Source of the DNA: Epiperipatus broadwayi
Lineage: Eukaryota; Onychophora; Udeonychophora; Euonychophora; Peripatidae
Direction: 5' to 3'
Assembly: GCA_028023455.1 (NCBI GenBank)
Contig: JAQFVV010000072.1
Coordinates: 3,988,501 to 4,052,500, forward strand
DNA length: 64,000 nucleotides
Below, in pieces: positions 26,328-37,434 of the stretch. Each line of letters starts with the position of its first letter. The stretch's first letter is position 1. Both the position numbers and the translations under genes were made by a program. Below the pieces are notes generated by a model. That model was not told the DNA's origin and searched no databases. It saw only the letters and a program-made list of their open reading frames with translations.

Positions 26328-27690
26328 CTAATTGCAAAACATAAGTAACTATCATTCACAGAGTTATGTAGTGTCAAAAATCAATGAAAAGACAGAATGA
26401 TACCATTTTATCTTTGGGATCTATTCATATATTAGCCTAGTTTTTGACTTGGTTTTTAAATTATATGGTGAATATTGTCTATTATTTTATTTGCAATTAC
26501 AAATATTTATAAGTTATGATTATTTATTTATTATTACAATTATTAAAACTAATATTTCACTCAATGTTCAAAAGTTAACTTTCCAGTTTAACAGACAAAT
26601 GTTTTATTGTGCTGGAAATCAAGGCATTGAATTTGCATTTTTCGTCCTCTACTGCAAGATTTTGCGAACATTTTCCCCCCAAACTTCAAAATTCACATAT
26701 GTTTTTTGTTTCTAATATTTTAAATTCAAAAAAATTCCAAAGATGTTGGGATAATCAAAAAAGTGGGAATTTCAAAACATGGTAAAGTCCACAATGATGA
26801 ACGCTCACTGAATTCTTGTCAGTTTCAAACTTTGTAATATTCCGAGAAAATATTATGAATGATTAAAAACTTGATTTTAGGAAAAGTTTATAATTATTTT
26901 TGCATAGTAATTGTGTGATAATTATTATAAATTAAAATTATATATTATTACATATTTGTTTTCTATGGAAATGTTTTATTTTTAAATATAAGATATTTTT
27001 CTGACTAACGTTACCGTGGAAATTATGGTCGCAGAAAATATGATCTTTCTAGAAAATGTTGCCACTAACAATCTGTTGGAAAATATAGCAATTTTGTAAA
27101 AATTACTAAAAAAATTTAAACTTTTAAAGGAAAATTTAAAAGATTTACTAGATATTAATAATTATTCATTAAAATTTTAGAAACAAACATCAATCAAATA
27201 AAATTTCATTCATTTTGCAAATTCTCTCTGCTCCTCCCATAAGTTGAATGATGAAATGGTTTGTTAATTTGATTAAAATCTAATTTTTAAAATAATTCCA
27301 AAAATCAAATGAGATTTTTTTAATTTTATATTTCTAAACAAAAATATCTATCAAATGAGGTCAAATTTATTATATTCTGATGAATAACAATGGTTTAATA
27401 TTAAATGAAAGTTGAAAGCTTCTAGCAAGAGAGAACAAAAAAATCTGTCAGAGTATGAGGGGGGGGTTAAAAGTAAGACTCTTTCATCCTTTGAATGTAT
27501 TAATGTTGATTGCAGAACATAAATTAAAAGAACAGACAAAATTTACCATACAATTTAAAAACAAAATCAAAAACTAAGCTTACATAACAACAGAGCCTAA
27601 AAAAATAGAATAGTATCCATTCTATTTTTTCATTGGTTTTTGACACTACATAACTCTGTAGGAGGTAGTTATTCTGCTTTGTAATTACAA
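26328..27690. mobile_element. Element or repeat pair with about 75-bp inverted ends
   Basis: 26,358-26,401 (ACAGAGTTATGTAGTGTCAA, then AA-CAATGAAAA) is matched inverted at 27,616-27,659. Weaker similarity extends outwards to about 26,328 and 27,690. The 1.3-kb span would suit a DNA transposon, but no transposase motif is seen inside and no target-site duplication is clear. It could instead be two inverted copies of one repeat. Confidence 0.55.
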
Positions 27691-27725
27691 AAATTAGGTA
27701 ATTAAATCATGTTTTAGATAAAGTA

Positions 27726-28726
27726 CACCTGGGTCTCTTTTTACGCGGATTTATTTAATGCGATTTTGAAGTTATGCGATTCACGTTTCTTCGGAAGTCA
27801 AACTCTGATAATGCGCTATTACTTTAAATAATAAATTTCACACACTTACGTCATATTGAAAGTAATAGCACATTATTGGACTTCGACTTTCATCTTAGTA
27901 ATTTCAATATTTTCAGTGCTTTATAATAGTAAGATTTTATGCAATAATAAAATTAAAATCATGATTTCCATATTTTATGTATACACACATTAAATTTTAC
28001 AAGATTATAATGTAAATTTGTTCAAACATTGTGCATGTTAATTTTGCATTTTAAATCACATTCTGTTTTTGCTTTTTAAATAAGAACGTAATCAATTATC
28101 AATCATTTAGTGTCCCCAAGTTTATTTTTAATTATTTTCTTATTAATGACACTAATCATGAATGTGCTCTTAAATTCCGAGAGCTAAATGGTTGTAGGTC
28201 TGGATATCGCGAGCTTCATAAACAATTAATAAAATCATCATCTCAAAGATTAATTACTAATTACGTTGTCACCAGAAAACCATTAACACAACATGAGAGT
28301 GAAGTTGGTGCTAGTTGTATTTTCTCTTGGGAAGAATCTGATTTTTTACCAGTTTTCAAACGAACCTGTTTATCGCCAAGTAGCGATAATAATTAAAACG
28401 TGTATTAAAAATGTCAATTACTGTACTGTAAATTATGAATAAAAATATATTATTTTGAATAAAATTAAATATTATAGTTAAAAAAAGTTTGTCTTGTATC
28501 AATTTTTTTCAAATTTGAAATTTTTTATTAGTCATATTTTATTTCCTTATTTTTTTTGCGTGAATTTTAAAGTAATTTTACGTTGGTGCTTTGCTTTTAC
28601 GCGATTTTTAAAAAATCACAGCCCGTATCGCCCTTTTTTCAAGGCAAGTTACGTTTATTTTTGCGCGATTTCGTTTGCATGTGTTTTCTGAGGAACCTAT
28701 CTATCGCGTAAAACGAGACCCAGGTG
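27726..28726. mobile_element. Tigger/pogo-like DNA element, 1,001 bp
   Basis: Terminal inverted repeats are CACCTGGGTCTC-TTTTACGCG (27,726-27,747) and its complement (28,705-28,726), with one mismatch in 22. Each is flanked by TA, the Tc1/mariner-type target. Subterminal GCGATTTT- and TTACGCG-like words are reminiscent of Tigger ends. A frame open for roughly 100 codons ends at 28,396. Near 27,794-27,826 and 27,856-27,884 lies an internal hairpin. No intact transposase is present, so it is non-autonomous. Confidence 0.75.
28090..28396 (+). pseudogene. Open-frame remnant inside the Tigger-like element
   Basis: The plus-strand frame is open to a stop at 28,394-28,396. It encodes KFRELNGCRSGYRELHKQ and, near its end, ESEVGASCIFSWEESDFLP. 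Its codon content is less A+T-biased than the surroundings, and its place before the right inverted repeat suggests the C terminus of a lost transposase. I do not recognise a specific domain, and the start is unknown. Confidence 0.3.
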
Positions 28727-28728
28727 TA

Positions 28729-30264
28729 ATATAGCATTTTTCATTTATTTTTGGTGCAGTTTATTATGGTAATTAAGTTTTTTAAAAAATTATTTAATGA
28801 CTAACCATTTTATCTTATAAAAAAGATATCTTTCTTTTATGATGTCAACGTTCTATTGTTAGTTTTGCAAAATGGTCATCATTTTAAAAAAAATGATAGT
28901 TTTCTTTTTAAAAAGGCAAATAAACTGTGAAAGATTGCTATAATAAATTCATGTTTGCTTTTCAAAATAAGTTATAAGTGATAATCATTACTTAATATGA
29001 AGAATGGAGACTTATATATAACAAAGAAAATAACTCTTCAAGATATGTTAATATAAATAATTGAATTGCCCTCTGGATATAATATTCAATCAATTTTTGC
29101 AATAAGAATACATTTGCATATCACATTCTAACATTTTATATAGAGAATTATCTTGAACATTAGCTAGAAGAACGAATGTTTCATCAATCAAAGATATTTC
29201 TGAATATGGCAAATTAATTTAAAAAAACCAATATTTTAATTTTCTGAGCAAAAATATTTCTATTCATTTTAAAACTTTGCAAGTAAATGAATAAGCTAAA
29301 TATGTACGGTAAATAATTGTCTCCATAGCTAAAAAGTCATTCAATTATTTATATTGATAGTGCCTAAATAATCAATCACCTTGTTAATTATATAGATCGG
29401 GAGCTGTAATCCACTATTGCATCTTCATTGATAATTGATTTAAAGAGCTTTAAAATGGATAGAAATAGGTCTGATCAGTAAATTAAAGTGTCACTTTAAA
29501 TTAATTTGCCATAATTATCTCAGTTGAACTATCAATCAGCAGTTCAAAATAATTTCCTTTATAAATCCTTAGTGCATAATATTGTCATTATATTATTATT
29601 GTAAAAAAATTCTTACATATCAGAGAATAGATTATTTATATTAACAGCACTTAAGAATCATCAAATGTATTACACATGCATGAACATATATATATATATA
29701 TGCACACACATTAATTACATTGATGCATATATGAAATCTATTAGATTTTGATTCTTTTCCTAACACCATTTTTGCCGTGCCATAAGAGATGCTTTGATTC
29801 TTTGGCTTAAATTTAATTTCTGGAGCACTAGTTTATCCATTTTGCATTTATTTGACAATAAAAACTGAAATTAAAATATATATATATTGATTTATTAATT
29901 GGGGGGTCTGAAAATATTTACATTGTACAAAGAGCCTAATTCAAATGAACCAAAAACTCGTCTGACTTGCAATTTCTTTATTCTCAAGACCTGAAAATGC
30001 CTTTAAGAATTCTTACAAGTTCTCTTCTTTTGTTTGATTTTACATTCATATTTTATTTTTAAATGTTTATTTTTGAGAAAACCATTCAAGACAAACATAA
30101 TCACGATAAAGAAGTTATAATTGATTGAAAAAGGAGCACCTAGACAAAGACTGTAGCACTTAATGAATAATATTTCTGTAGTGTAATTTTCATTACACAA
30201 CTCTCAAACAAGGACTGGTATCCCATTTTAATCTCTTGTTGAAGGATCTAATCATATACATATA
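28729..30264. other. A+T-rich non-coding DNA
   Basis: No supported gene. There are short (TA)n runs near 29,688-29,701 and 29,876-29,888. Confidence 0.5.
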
Positions 30265-30345
30265 ATCAAAAACATGTGAAAAAGATGTAGGATCCCCAAG
30301 ATGTATTCTGGGGGATTATACATCTTTTTCACATGTCTTTGGTCA
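30265..30345. repeat. Stem-loop of about 80 bp
   Basis: ACATGTGAAAAAGATGTA (from about 30,272) is complemented at 30,319-30,336. An inner GATCCCC (30,291-30,297) faces GGGGGATT (30,310-30,317), so the loop also pairs. Identity is unknown. Confidence 0.75.
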
Positions 30346-30917
30346 TCCCTGCACCAGATGTTAAAAACAGATAGAAATCAGTTCTATCTTGCATGAGAAT
30401 GGTGTAGTGAAAATTATACTAAAGAAATATTATTCATTTAGTGAAAAATCTCTCGTCTAATGAATGATTAATAAAAATTATTAAATAATGTAGCAGTTAT
30501 TTTTAGTCTTTTTTAAAAACTTAAGTGAAATTTTAAATTTTAAACAAAGAAGATTATTGCTTTATGATGTCTAAACAAGAATTCATTCAGGTTTTAGCAA
30601 TGAAATAGAAACAATTTTTTTAATCATAATATATATGTTATTAGTAACCATAAAAAAACAAAAATCACATCCAATTATATACACTTCAAATGTAAGATGC
30701 ACATTTCCCCCCAAATTTTGGATCTGGAAAAGAGAGGTGCATCTCAAATTGGAAACAAACATTTTAAACAACTTATTTCTGTGTATCTTTGCTTTATGCT
30801 ATGCATGAGTATTACAATCATTACCTGTGCAGAACAGCATGTTAAATCTTTTTTAATCAATACTTTTTGGATTAATTTCATAAATGGTTTAACTCTATTT
30901 CAAACTGCTATTTTAAC

Positions 30918-31450
30918 TTATTTTGCTGGTTTTACCATTATTTTATTGAGAAAACTCTACCTAATAATCTTTATAATTTCTTTACAACTAACAAATCAAT
31001 ATAACAATTAGATAACAGCCTGCCTTCCAAGGTTCTGATTTGTTGTTTCTTGTTCTCTGTGCAAAAGAACACCTGTCAAAATTTTGACAGTTCCAATATC
31101 TTCATTTTGATTTTCAAAGAAAAACATTTTTTAGAATTTTTTCAATTTATTTTGCTGATTTTACCATTATTTTATCAAGAAAACTCTACTGAATAACCTT
31201 TAGATTTTTTTACAAAAAATCAATATAGCAATAAAATAAGAGCTTGCTTTCCAAGGTGTTGACTGGTTGTTTCTTGTTCTCCACACAAAAGATAGCCTGT
31301 CAAAATTTTGACAGTTCCAATATCTTCATTTTGATTTTCAAAGCAAAAATGTATGTTTTAGAATCTTTTAACATTATTTGACCTATTTTGACAGTTCCGA
31401 TATCTTTGTTTTGATTTTCAAAGTGAAAACTTATGTTTTAGATCCTTTTT
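30918..31450 (+). repeat. Family C, copy 3, tandemly amplified (230-bp unit)
   Basis: Units at 30,918-31,147 and 31,148-31,377 are about 85-90% alike by eye (TTTTGCTG-TTTTACCATTA, then TTGTTTCTTGTTCTC, then CTGTCAAAATTTTGACAGTT). A partial third unit follows at 31,378-31,450. Each unit holds the palindrome CTGTCAAAATTTTGACAG. Family C sequence continues to about 31,640. Confidence 0.85.
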
Positions 31451-31640
31451 TACAAATTTATATTTTAAAAAAAAAAATTTATAAAAATATAAATTATTTT
31501 AAAAGAATGACTCAGATTTTAATGGGAAAGTGTACTTTTACACAAAAGCAAATTGACAAGCTAATTATAACATTTGACTGCAATTTAAATGGCCTGAAGA
31601 TGTATCTTGGAGGAATAGTGAAGTTCTGAAAATGAAGATG

Positions 31641-33714
31641 TAGAAAGAGAAAATATTGTATATCTGAAGAAGATTCACAATAAATTAGGTGCGTTTATTG
31701 TATTTACATTAGTTTCTATTTAATTACATATACGCATCTTAAATTTGAGGGTAATTTCTTTTTCTAATTTTTCAGGCTAATCCTATTGTGCCTTAAATTG
31801 TTGGCATCTAATATTCGAAATAATAAGATATTAATGAAATATAATTTTTAAGAATGGTTTTCATTTGTAAACTTACAAGTTTATTTTTATTACAAATACA
31901 GTCTTTTTTTAAACATTAGGTAAAAAGGTTATCTACTGCTAATGATGTAAATCGTAAAACTGATTTTCTGATACACCCACAGGATAAAGAGGAAACAGAT
32001 AGCCTTCAAAAAGTAGTAATAGAACAACTGCATTTCTCATCAAGATAACTAATTACTGGGTGATATTATATATTTATGCATGCAGTTATATATCTAGTCA
32101 AAACATTGCACCTCAATTTCTTATAGAGGGACAACATAATGGGTGAATGCAAACATACAAAACTGAACTTGACAAAAAAAGATTATTACTATTTCATCAG
32201 TATCTCAAAGATCTTTTGTATATACTTAGCCCTTATCCTACTATTTATCCTAAACATTTCTCAACGTCTTTTACAACAACACCTCCATGTTTTCTCTATC
32301 TAGACCTGTTTTGAAGGATAACTAATTTTCTATTTAAAACCATCTATCATATTTGTCATCTTACCTCTTTTTTTCGTTTTGCAAATGCTTCATATCAAAT
32401 ATTATATTCAAATAACTACATTTTACATAAATATATGCATGCACACATCCCACGCATATCAAGAAAAAAAACTAGATATTAAGATTAATCAAGGTCAATT
32501 GGTAATTGGTGACAATGGTGTGTCCAAGTTTAGTCCATTGTCAGCCTGGAAACATTCTGTCGAAACGTGTGGCAGGCTTTGCTTAATGAGTCACCGTACA
32601 CCCAGGATTACAGAAACTCCATTCTAACATCAAAGCCGCTCGCTATTATTAGATTTTTTTTTTCTGTCTCCCTCATCAGAATAGATCTTCGTATAAAGAC
32701 TTAATCAAGTTTCTTGAAAAACAATTTACATGCATCAAATTCAATATCTACATCTAAAATAATGTATGTTTTGAGCTTTTGGTTGGAAGAATTGGATTTT
32801 ATTTTATTTTTTCAATTATTAAAAATACGAATTAAAATTTAAAAAAGAGCGATAAATTTGGTTGTTTTGTTTAAACGTTTATATATATAAAAGATATACG
32901 TGAATACGGTTGTTAAATGAATTTTAAATGTATGTATGGAAAAATGACTGTCTTTTTTAAATTTACATTTTTCTTTGAATTGCTGATAAAAAAATAAAAT
33001 AAGGTAATAATAGAAAAATTGATATAGATAACTAAAAATAGAATAATTTAGAATAGTTTGTATTTTTAACAAAATTAAACTACAAAATAAATTTTAAATA
33101 TTAATCAACGATTTTAAATAATATATTTCTTGTTACTAATGTATATTCTGAAAAAAAAATAATAATGCCATTTTTAGTAAACAATTGAAAGAAAAAAGGT
33201 ATAAAAAGCAATTTTTCATAATAAATTTTTAAAAAAAATATTTATGATACATCATATATAATACGAATATCAATCATCACAGGTTCAAACCCCATCCCCG
33301 TCGCTGACTTCAATATTATTTCTCAACTGGTTGTTATACTGAAATATTATCCTTTTTGTTTAATGATTCATTTTCAAATTATTTGCTTGAAAATATACGC
33401 ATTAAGTGGTTGGCTTCAAACTACTAGAATTTGAAATTCAAAATAACAACTGTTTATCTGAAAGTTTGTGACAAATAGTGAAATGGTTTATTGGTTTATA
33501 TGAAGTTCAATCAGAAATAATAAATGAGGGATGCCATTCATAAACTCTGAATTCCAGAGCCTCTATCTCTCTAAGGATTCTAATAAAACACAAAGAACAT
33601 GTTAGTGATGCTTGAATTTTACTTATGTCGACTACCATCACACAATTAAACTGTTAAAGTTTTTTTTTTATATATAAAAAAAATTAAACTTTATTAATAA
33701 TTTTACAAACATGC
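31641..33714. other. A+T-rich non-coding DNA
   Basis: No gene is convincing. A less A+T-rich patch at 32,490-32,640 includes a 9-bp hairpin (GACAATGG.../CCATTGTC) and TGTCGAAACGTGTGG. It may be part of an old retroelement end, but it is not assignable. Confidence 0.45.
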
Positions 33715-35430
33715 ATCATAGATCAGCTATTTCTGTCATCTGAGTTGAGCTATTAAATATTTTTAAAAAAATTCCAACTTTATTAATATTCTTCCAAATA
33801 CATTCAATTGTTGATAGTAACACATAGATTATTGTATTTGGAAAGAAATAGTTTGAATTTTTCTAAATAACATTTAACAATTCAGATGATGGAAAGGCTC
33901 ACCACATAACTGCATACAGAAAGCAAAGTTAATTTTATTTAAACTATTACTGTCAAACCTAAGCATAACATTGAACAATCGTGCAATTCTCTATTTGAAA
34001 TGTTTTTATAAAGTAGAAAAATAGAACAGTTTCTTCCTCATCTAAAATAACACTATTATAAAAAAAAACTCATAAATTTTTAAAAATTATAACTTTTTTA
34101 TTTAAAAAATTTGTTTCTAAATATACATTTGCCTAAACAATTGTGACATTGACATTTCATTTGTAGTTATACATGGACTAGTTTCATCATCTAGGTGAAT
34201 TATTAAAAATCTTAAACAAAAATTTACTTTATTTATATCATTTCAATTATATCTAACACTTAGTAATAACACACAAGAACATAATGTTATGAAATATATT
34301 TTTCTCCAGCCCAACCAGTTACCATCTAGCATGGTATTAAACGAGTGTACTTAAGTTTTATAAACAGTAAATATAAACTAATACTCTAACTGACTGGGTT
34401 TTATCTATGAGATTCCTCCTAATTTCTTCATTATTTCTTTTCAGCCTTGTATATGATCTTTTTGTTCAATAGTTTTATACACTAAATGTACTTTTTTTAT
34501 TTTCATATTTGTGTAGAGGTCTATTTTTTTAATGAAATAAAACCACTTACTTTCTATTTGGTTTTTGAAAATTCAGTTACAAATTTAAATTCAGAAAATG
34601 AAAGTAGTCTAAAAAATAAAATATAAAGAAAAAAGACTAATAATTGAAAGTAAATAATCAAAGCAAAAAAACTATTTTAGTTTTCAGGTTAAAACAAAAA
34701 AAATATTCTAAAAAAATCAATATATTTAAAACACATTTCATTAAAATATAAATTCTAATAATGTAAAAAAAACATATTAACATTTAATTTTTAATTACAA
34801 AAAAAAAGATTATAGGAACTTTCATATGTGATGCAATAAATTTTCAGATGATTAATTTTTTGTTAAAAAATTAATATATTCAAATGAAATATAAATGTAA
34901 ATATCACATACTTATTAAGAACCAAAATTTATAATTTACAAAAAAATATTTAAAAAATTAACAGATTAAAATAATCTTTTTTGTTTTTATCATATAAACA
35001 AATCTACCTCTATTGTTTTAAAATCAAGCAACATTTATTATTAAATTATATCATCAAATGATTAAAATGGATTCTTAACATTAAGAACACATGTGACTGA
35101 ATGCAGCATCAATTAATGGCTTGCGTCAAAATTATATCAAAGATTAAGAGCAATGTTAATGAGTAGTTTCCAAACATTATGGAGTATCACAGCAAGATAA
35201 ACTTGTAAAGTTATTTGCCATGATCATCTGAATAAATTTTTACCTTTTTTATAGTTGACCAACATTCTTGTATTTTCTCAATGAAACTTACATCCACTGA
35301 TATATATACAATTGGCAACTTTACATACATGTCTTTTCCACCTTATCATTATTTTATCTTTCAATTGTTATTATTAATAGATAAATGTATTGGGAAAAGT
35401 ATAAGTTCAAATTTTTCTATATATAATAAT
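33715..35430. repeat. Old, diverged repeat family in A+T-rich DNA
   Basis: Loosely similar paragraphs occur at 33,715-33,900, 34,160-34,290 and 35,290-35,430, and also near 9,450-9,900: a CATC-AG-TGA-TTATTAAA block, then TTTA-TTATAT--TT, CAATTGTT--TA-TAA-A, then GTTTGAATTTTTCTA. Divergence is high and the boundaries are unclear. No coding content. Confidence 0.35.
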
Positions 35431-35844
35431 TCAACTAAGTGTTGAAAAGATTCAACATAGAACCACAAATATATATTTTTATTTTTTACAGAAGAAATGT
35501 TATATCAAATTATTTTTAATGCTAGACATTTCAATTATTTTAAAACCTATAAATAGTATTAATAAATTGCATTTCAAATCAAAATTTAAATTCTGACATA
35601 AAATCAAAACTTAATAATAATGTTTTCAAATGCTTAAACGGTTGTTTTGCCTGAATGTTCTCATACTGTCTTAGAATTACATATTGTTGGGAAATAGATT
35701 ACATCTTGTTATAAGTTCAGCCCATCTCTCTCTTACTAATATATATGGATACGTAATATCTGACAATATGAAGGATTAGATTAATGTAATGTTTACATGG
35801 GTAAGACTATAATATCAAATCCAGCAAGAGCTTTGTGTTCCATC

Positions 35845-36110
35845 ATTGGTTTTTCAATGAAATGAATTGGAAGGGTCAGAAGTCCAATAAAGTTTGAAGA
35901 ATTGCTATCTTAATATTAACCAAGCACTGAGTGTATATGTGTGTGGGAGATTATGATCTGGCCCAACTGATAAGTGCTGGTTCTGCACAAACTTCGTATT
36001 TTGGGGATTGTGTATTTTTTCCACATGTGTGTGGTTATGCATATCAGTTGCTTGATACAGAGTGGAGGATGAATAGACTAAAAAATCCTCCTGAGTTCAA
36101 GTACCTCTAT
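35845..36110 (-). repeat. Family B repeat, copy 2 (partial)
   Basis: Same orientation as 21,224-21,660: ATTGCTATCTTAATAT, then GTGTGTGGGAGAT, AACTGATAAGTGCTGGTT, CACATGTGTGTGGTTATG and ATATCAGTTG. It is diverged and lacks the GGGGATTTGAA end. Confidence 0.7.
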
Positions 36111-36194
36111 TTATATAAAGTCATTTGTGTTTATAAAAATAAAAATCTGTATTAACAGCAGTATTTTTTTCTCTATATTCCAATAGCATCTATT

Positions 36195-36280
36195 ATGAAC
36201 TTTAGTAAACAATAGACTATAGATGGGAGTGCTATAGACATATTCCAAGATTAGTTTCTAACTACTGGCTATCTTCAGCA
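36195..36280 (-). ncRNA. Decayed hammerhead ribozyme (copy 3)
   Basis: On the minus strand the same layout as the two good copies is kept: CTGAAGA in place of CTGATGA (36,278-36,272), a 13-base stem II segment that no longer pairs well (36,271-36,259), GAAA (36,258-36,255), then CTAATC in place of CTAGTC (36,254-36,249) and TTGGAATA. The U7-to-A core change and lost stem II should abolish cleavage. It lies about 0.7 kb from copy 2 in opposite orientation. Confidence 0.6.
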
Positions 36281-36944
36281 ACATAAAAATGAATATTCTC
36301 AAAAACATTGCTAATATTCATCATCAGTTTTTTGAAAATTTAATAAAAATAATTCTTTAAAAATGACAACCTTTACCACGTTAAAAAAATGATCCACTTT
36401 CAATTTTAAATGTAAAATTGCTAAATACATATTTCCAAAAGCAGTATTTGATTTAAAAAAAATAAACATCAACAGAATAGCATAACTTGGTAGTCTTCAT
36501 AAATCTAAAGATGACCAGTTTAATTTCCATATTAGTACTGCTATTGGTTTAAAGCAATACCTAAAGAAGAGAGAAGAAGAATACCATTTAAAATAGTGTT
36601 ATTACTAACAGTTAAATGTATCACATGACTACCTCCTCTTACGTTGGTGCCTATTTTAACCTAAGTTAAATGTATTTGAAAATTTTACTTCAACATATCC
36701 TATTAACTATATAATATTTTTAAATTCATAAAAAGTATTACTTATCTAATCAGATAAGCTTGAACTTTTATGCTTATTTTATTGATGTCTTCTGACTTTT
36801 AATAAGTTATACATTCCTTAAATAATGTTAAAATTTATACAATACTTAAGAATATTAATGTTAACAAAAGCTAAGTATAGGACATTAACTGTGTGACGGT
36901 TCTCTATACACATTATTATTTCTCTAGGCAATATCCACTAAACA

Positions 36945-37090
36945 TCTCAAATCCAAGGCTCTTCACTGATGAAGGCCATAAGCCAGAAACTAGTCTGGGG
37001 ATATTGGATGAGTAGGCACTAGATGGGGATTTTATGCACAAGCCTTCTGGCATCCATTGATTACTCTAGCTTGCTGTGTGTGACAATATA
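36945..37090 (+). repeat. Ribozyme-bearing dispersed repeat, copy 2
   Basis: It matches the complement of 25,760-25,910, including the 3' flank GGATGAGTAGGCACTAGAT, ATTTTATGCA and CATTGATTACTCT. Confidence 0.8.
36951..37009 (+). ncRNA. Hammerhead ribozyme, type I, minimal stem III (copy 2)
   Basis: The core is CTGATGA (36,966-36,972), stem II GGC/GCC with loop CATAA (36,973-36,985, outer A-A mismatch), GAAA (36,986-36,989), C-TA-G, and the cleavage triplet GTC (36,993-36,995). Stem I pairs ATCCAA (36,951-36,956) with TTGGAT (37,004-37,009), and TCTTCA (36,960-36,965) with TGGGGA (36,996-37,001) using G-U wobbles. Total length is 59, the same as copy 1. The C-to-T change relative to copy 1 in stem I keeps pairing by wobble. 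Cleavage is expected after 36,995. Confidence 0.85.
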
Positions 37091-37434
37091 TATAGTAAGT
37101 TTTTCCTGTTTTAACAACAATATCTACTATGAAGTTAATTTTGCTATGGTAATGAAAACAATTATGGTGAAAACTCTTTCTGTATGTGGACAATTTTCAC
37201 ACAGAAATTTACCCTTTTTTTCTCTGCTTATTACTATTTCAAATTATAATTCCAACATTATAGCCTACTGCTCATCAAGCTTGGATGCTTGTAATATTAT
37301 TTTATCATTTCAAATAATGTTAATATAAGAGCAAATAATCCTTACTGTTTAAAACCATACATTTTTCCTGAAATATATAATCTATTGTGTGCGTTATAAA
37401 AAAAAATAAAAATATTTTTACACAATTTATATAT
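37091..37434. other. A+T-rich flank of the gypsy element
   Basis: No gene is supported. The last four bases, ATAT, may be the left copy of the gypsy target-site duplication. Confidence 0.5.

Noticed and set aside
30697-31011. 104-codon plus frame
   Set aside because: Runs into family C repeat text; no domain.
32540-32600. TGTCGAAACGTGTGG next to a CCTGGAAA segment, like a hammerhead half
   Set aside because: The CTGATGA core is absent (three core bases differ), no NUH cleavage triplet follows, and no stem I pairing can be drawn.
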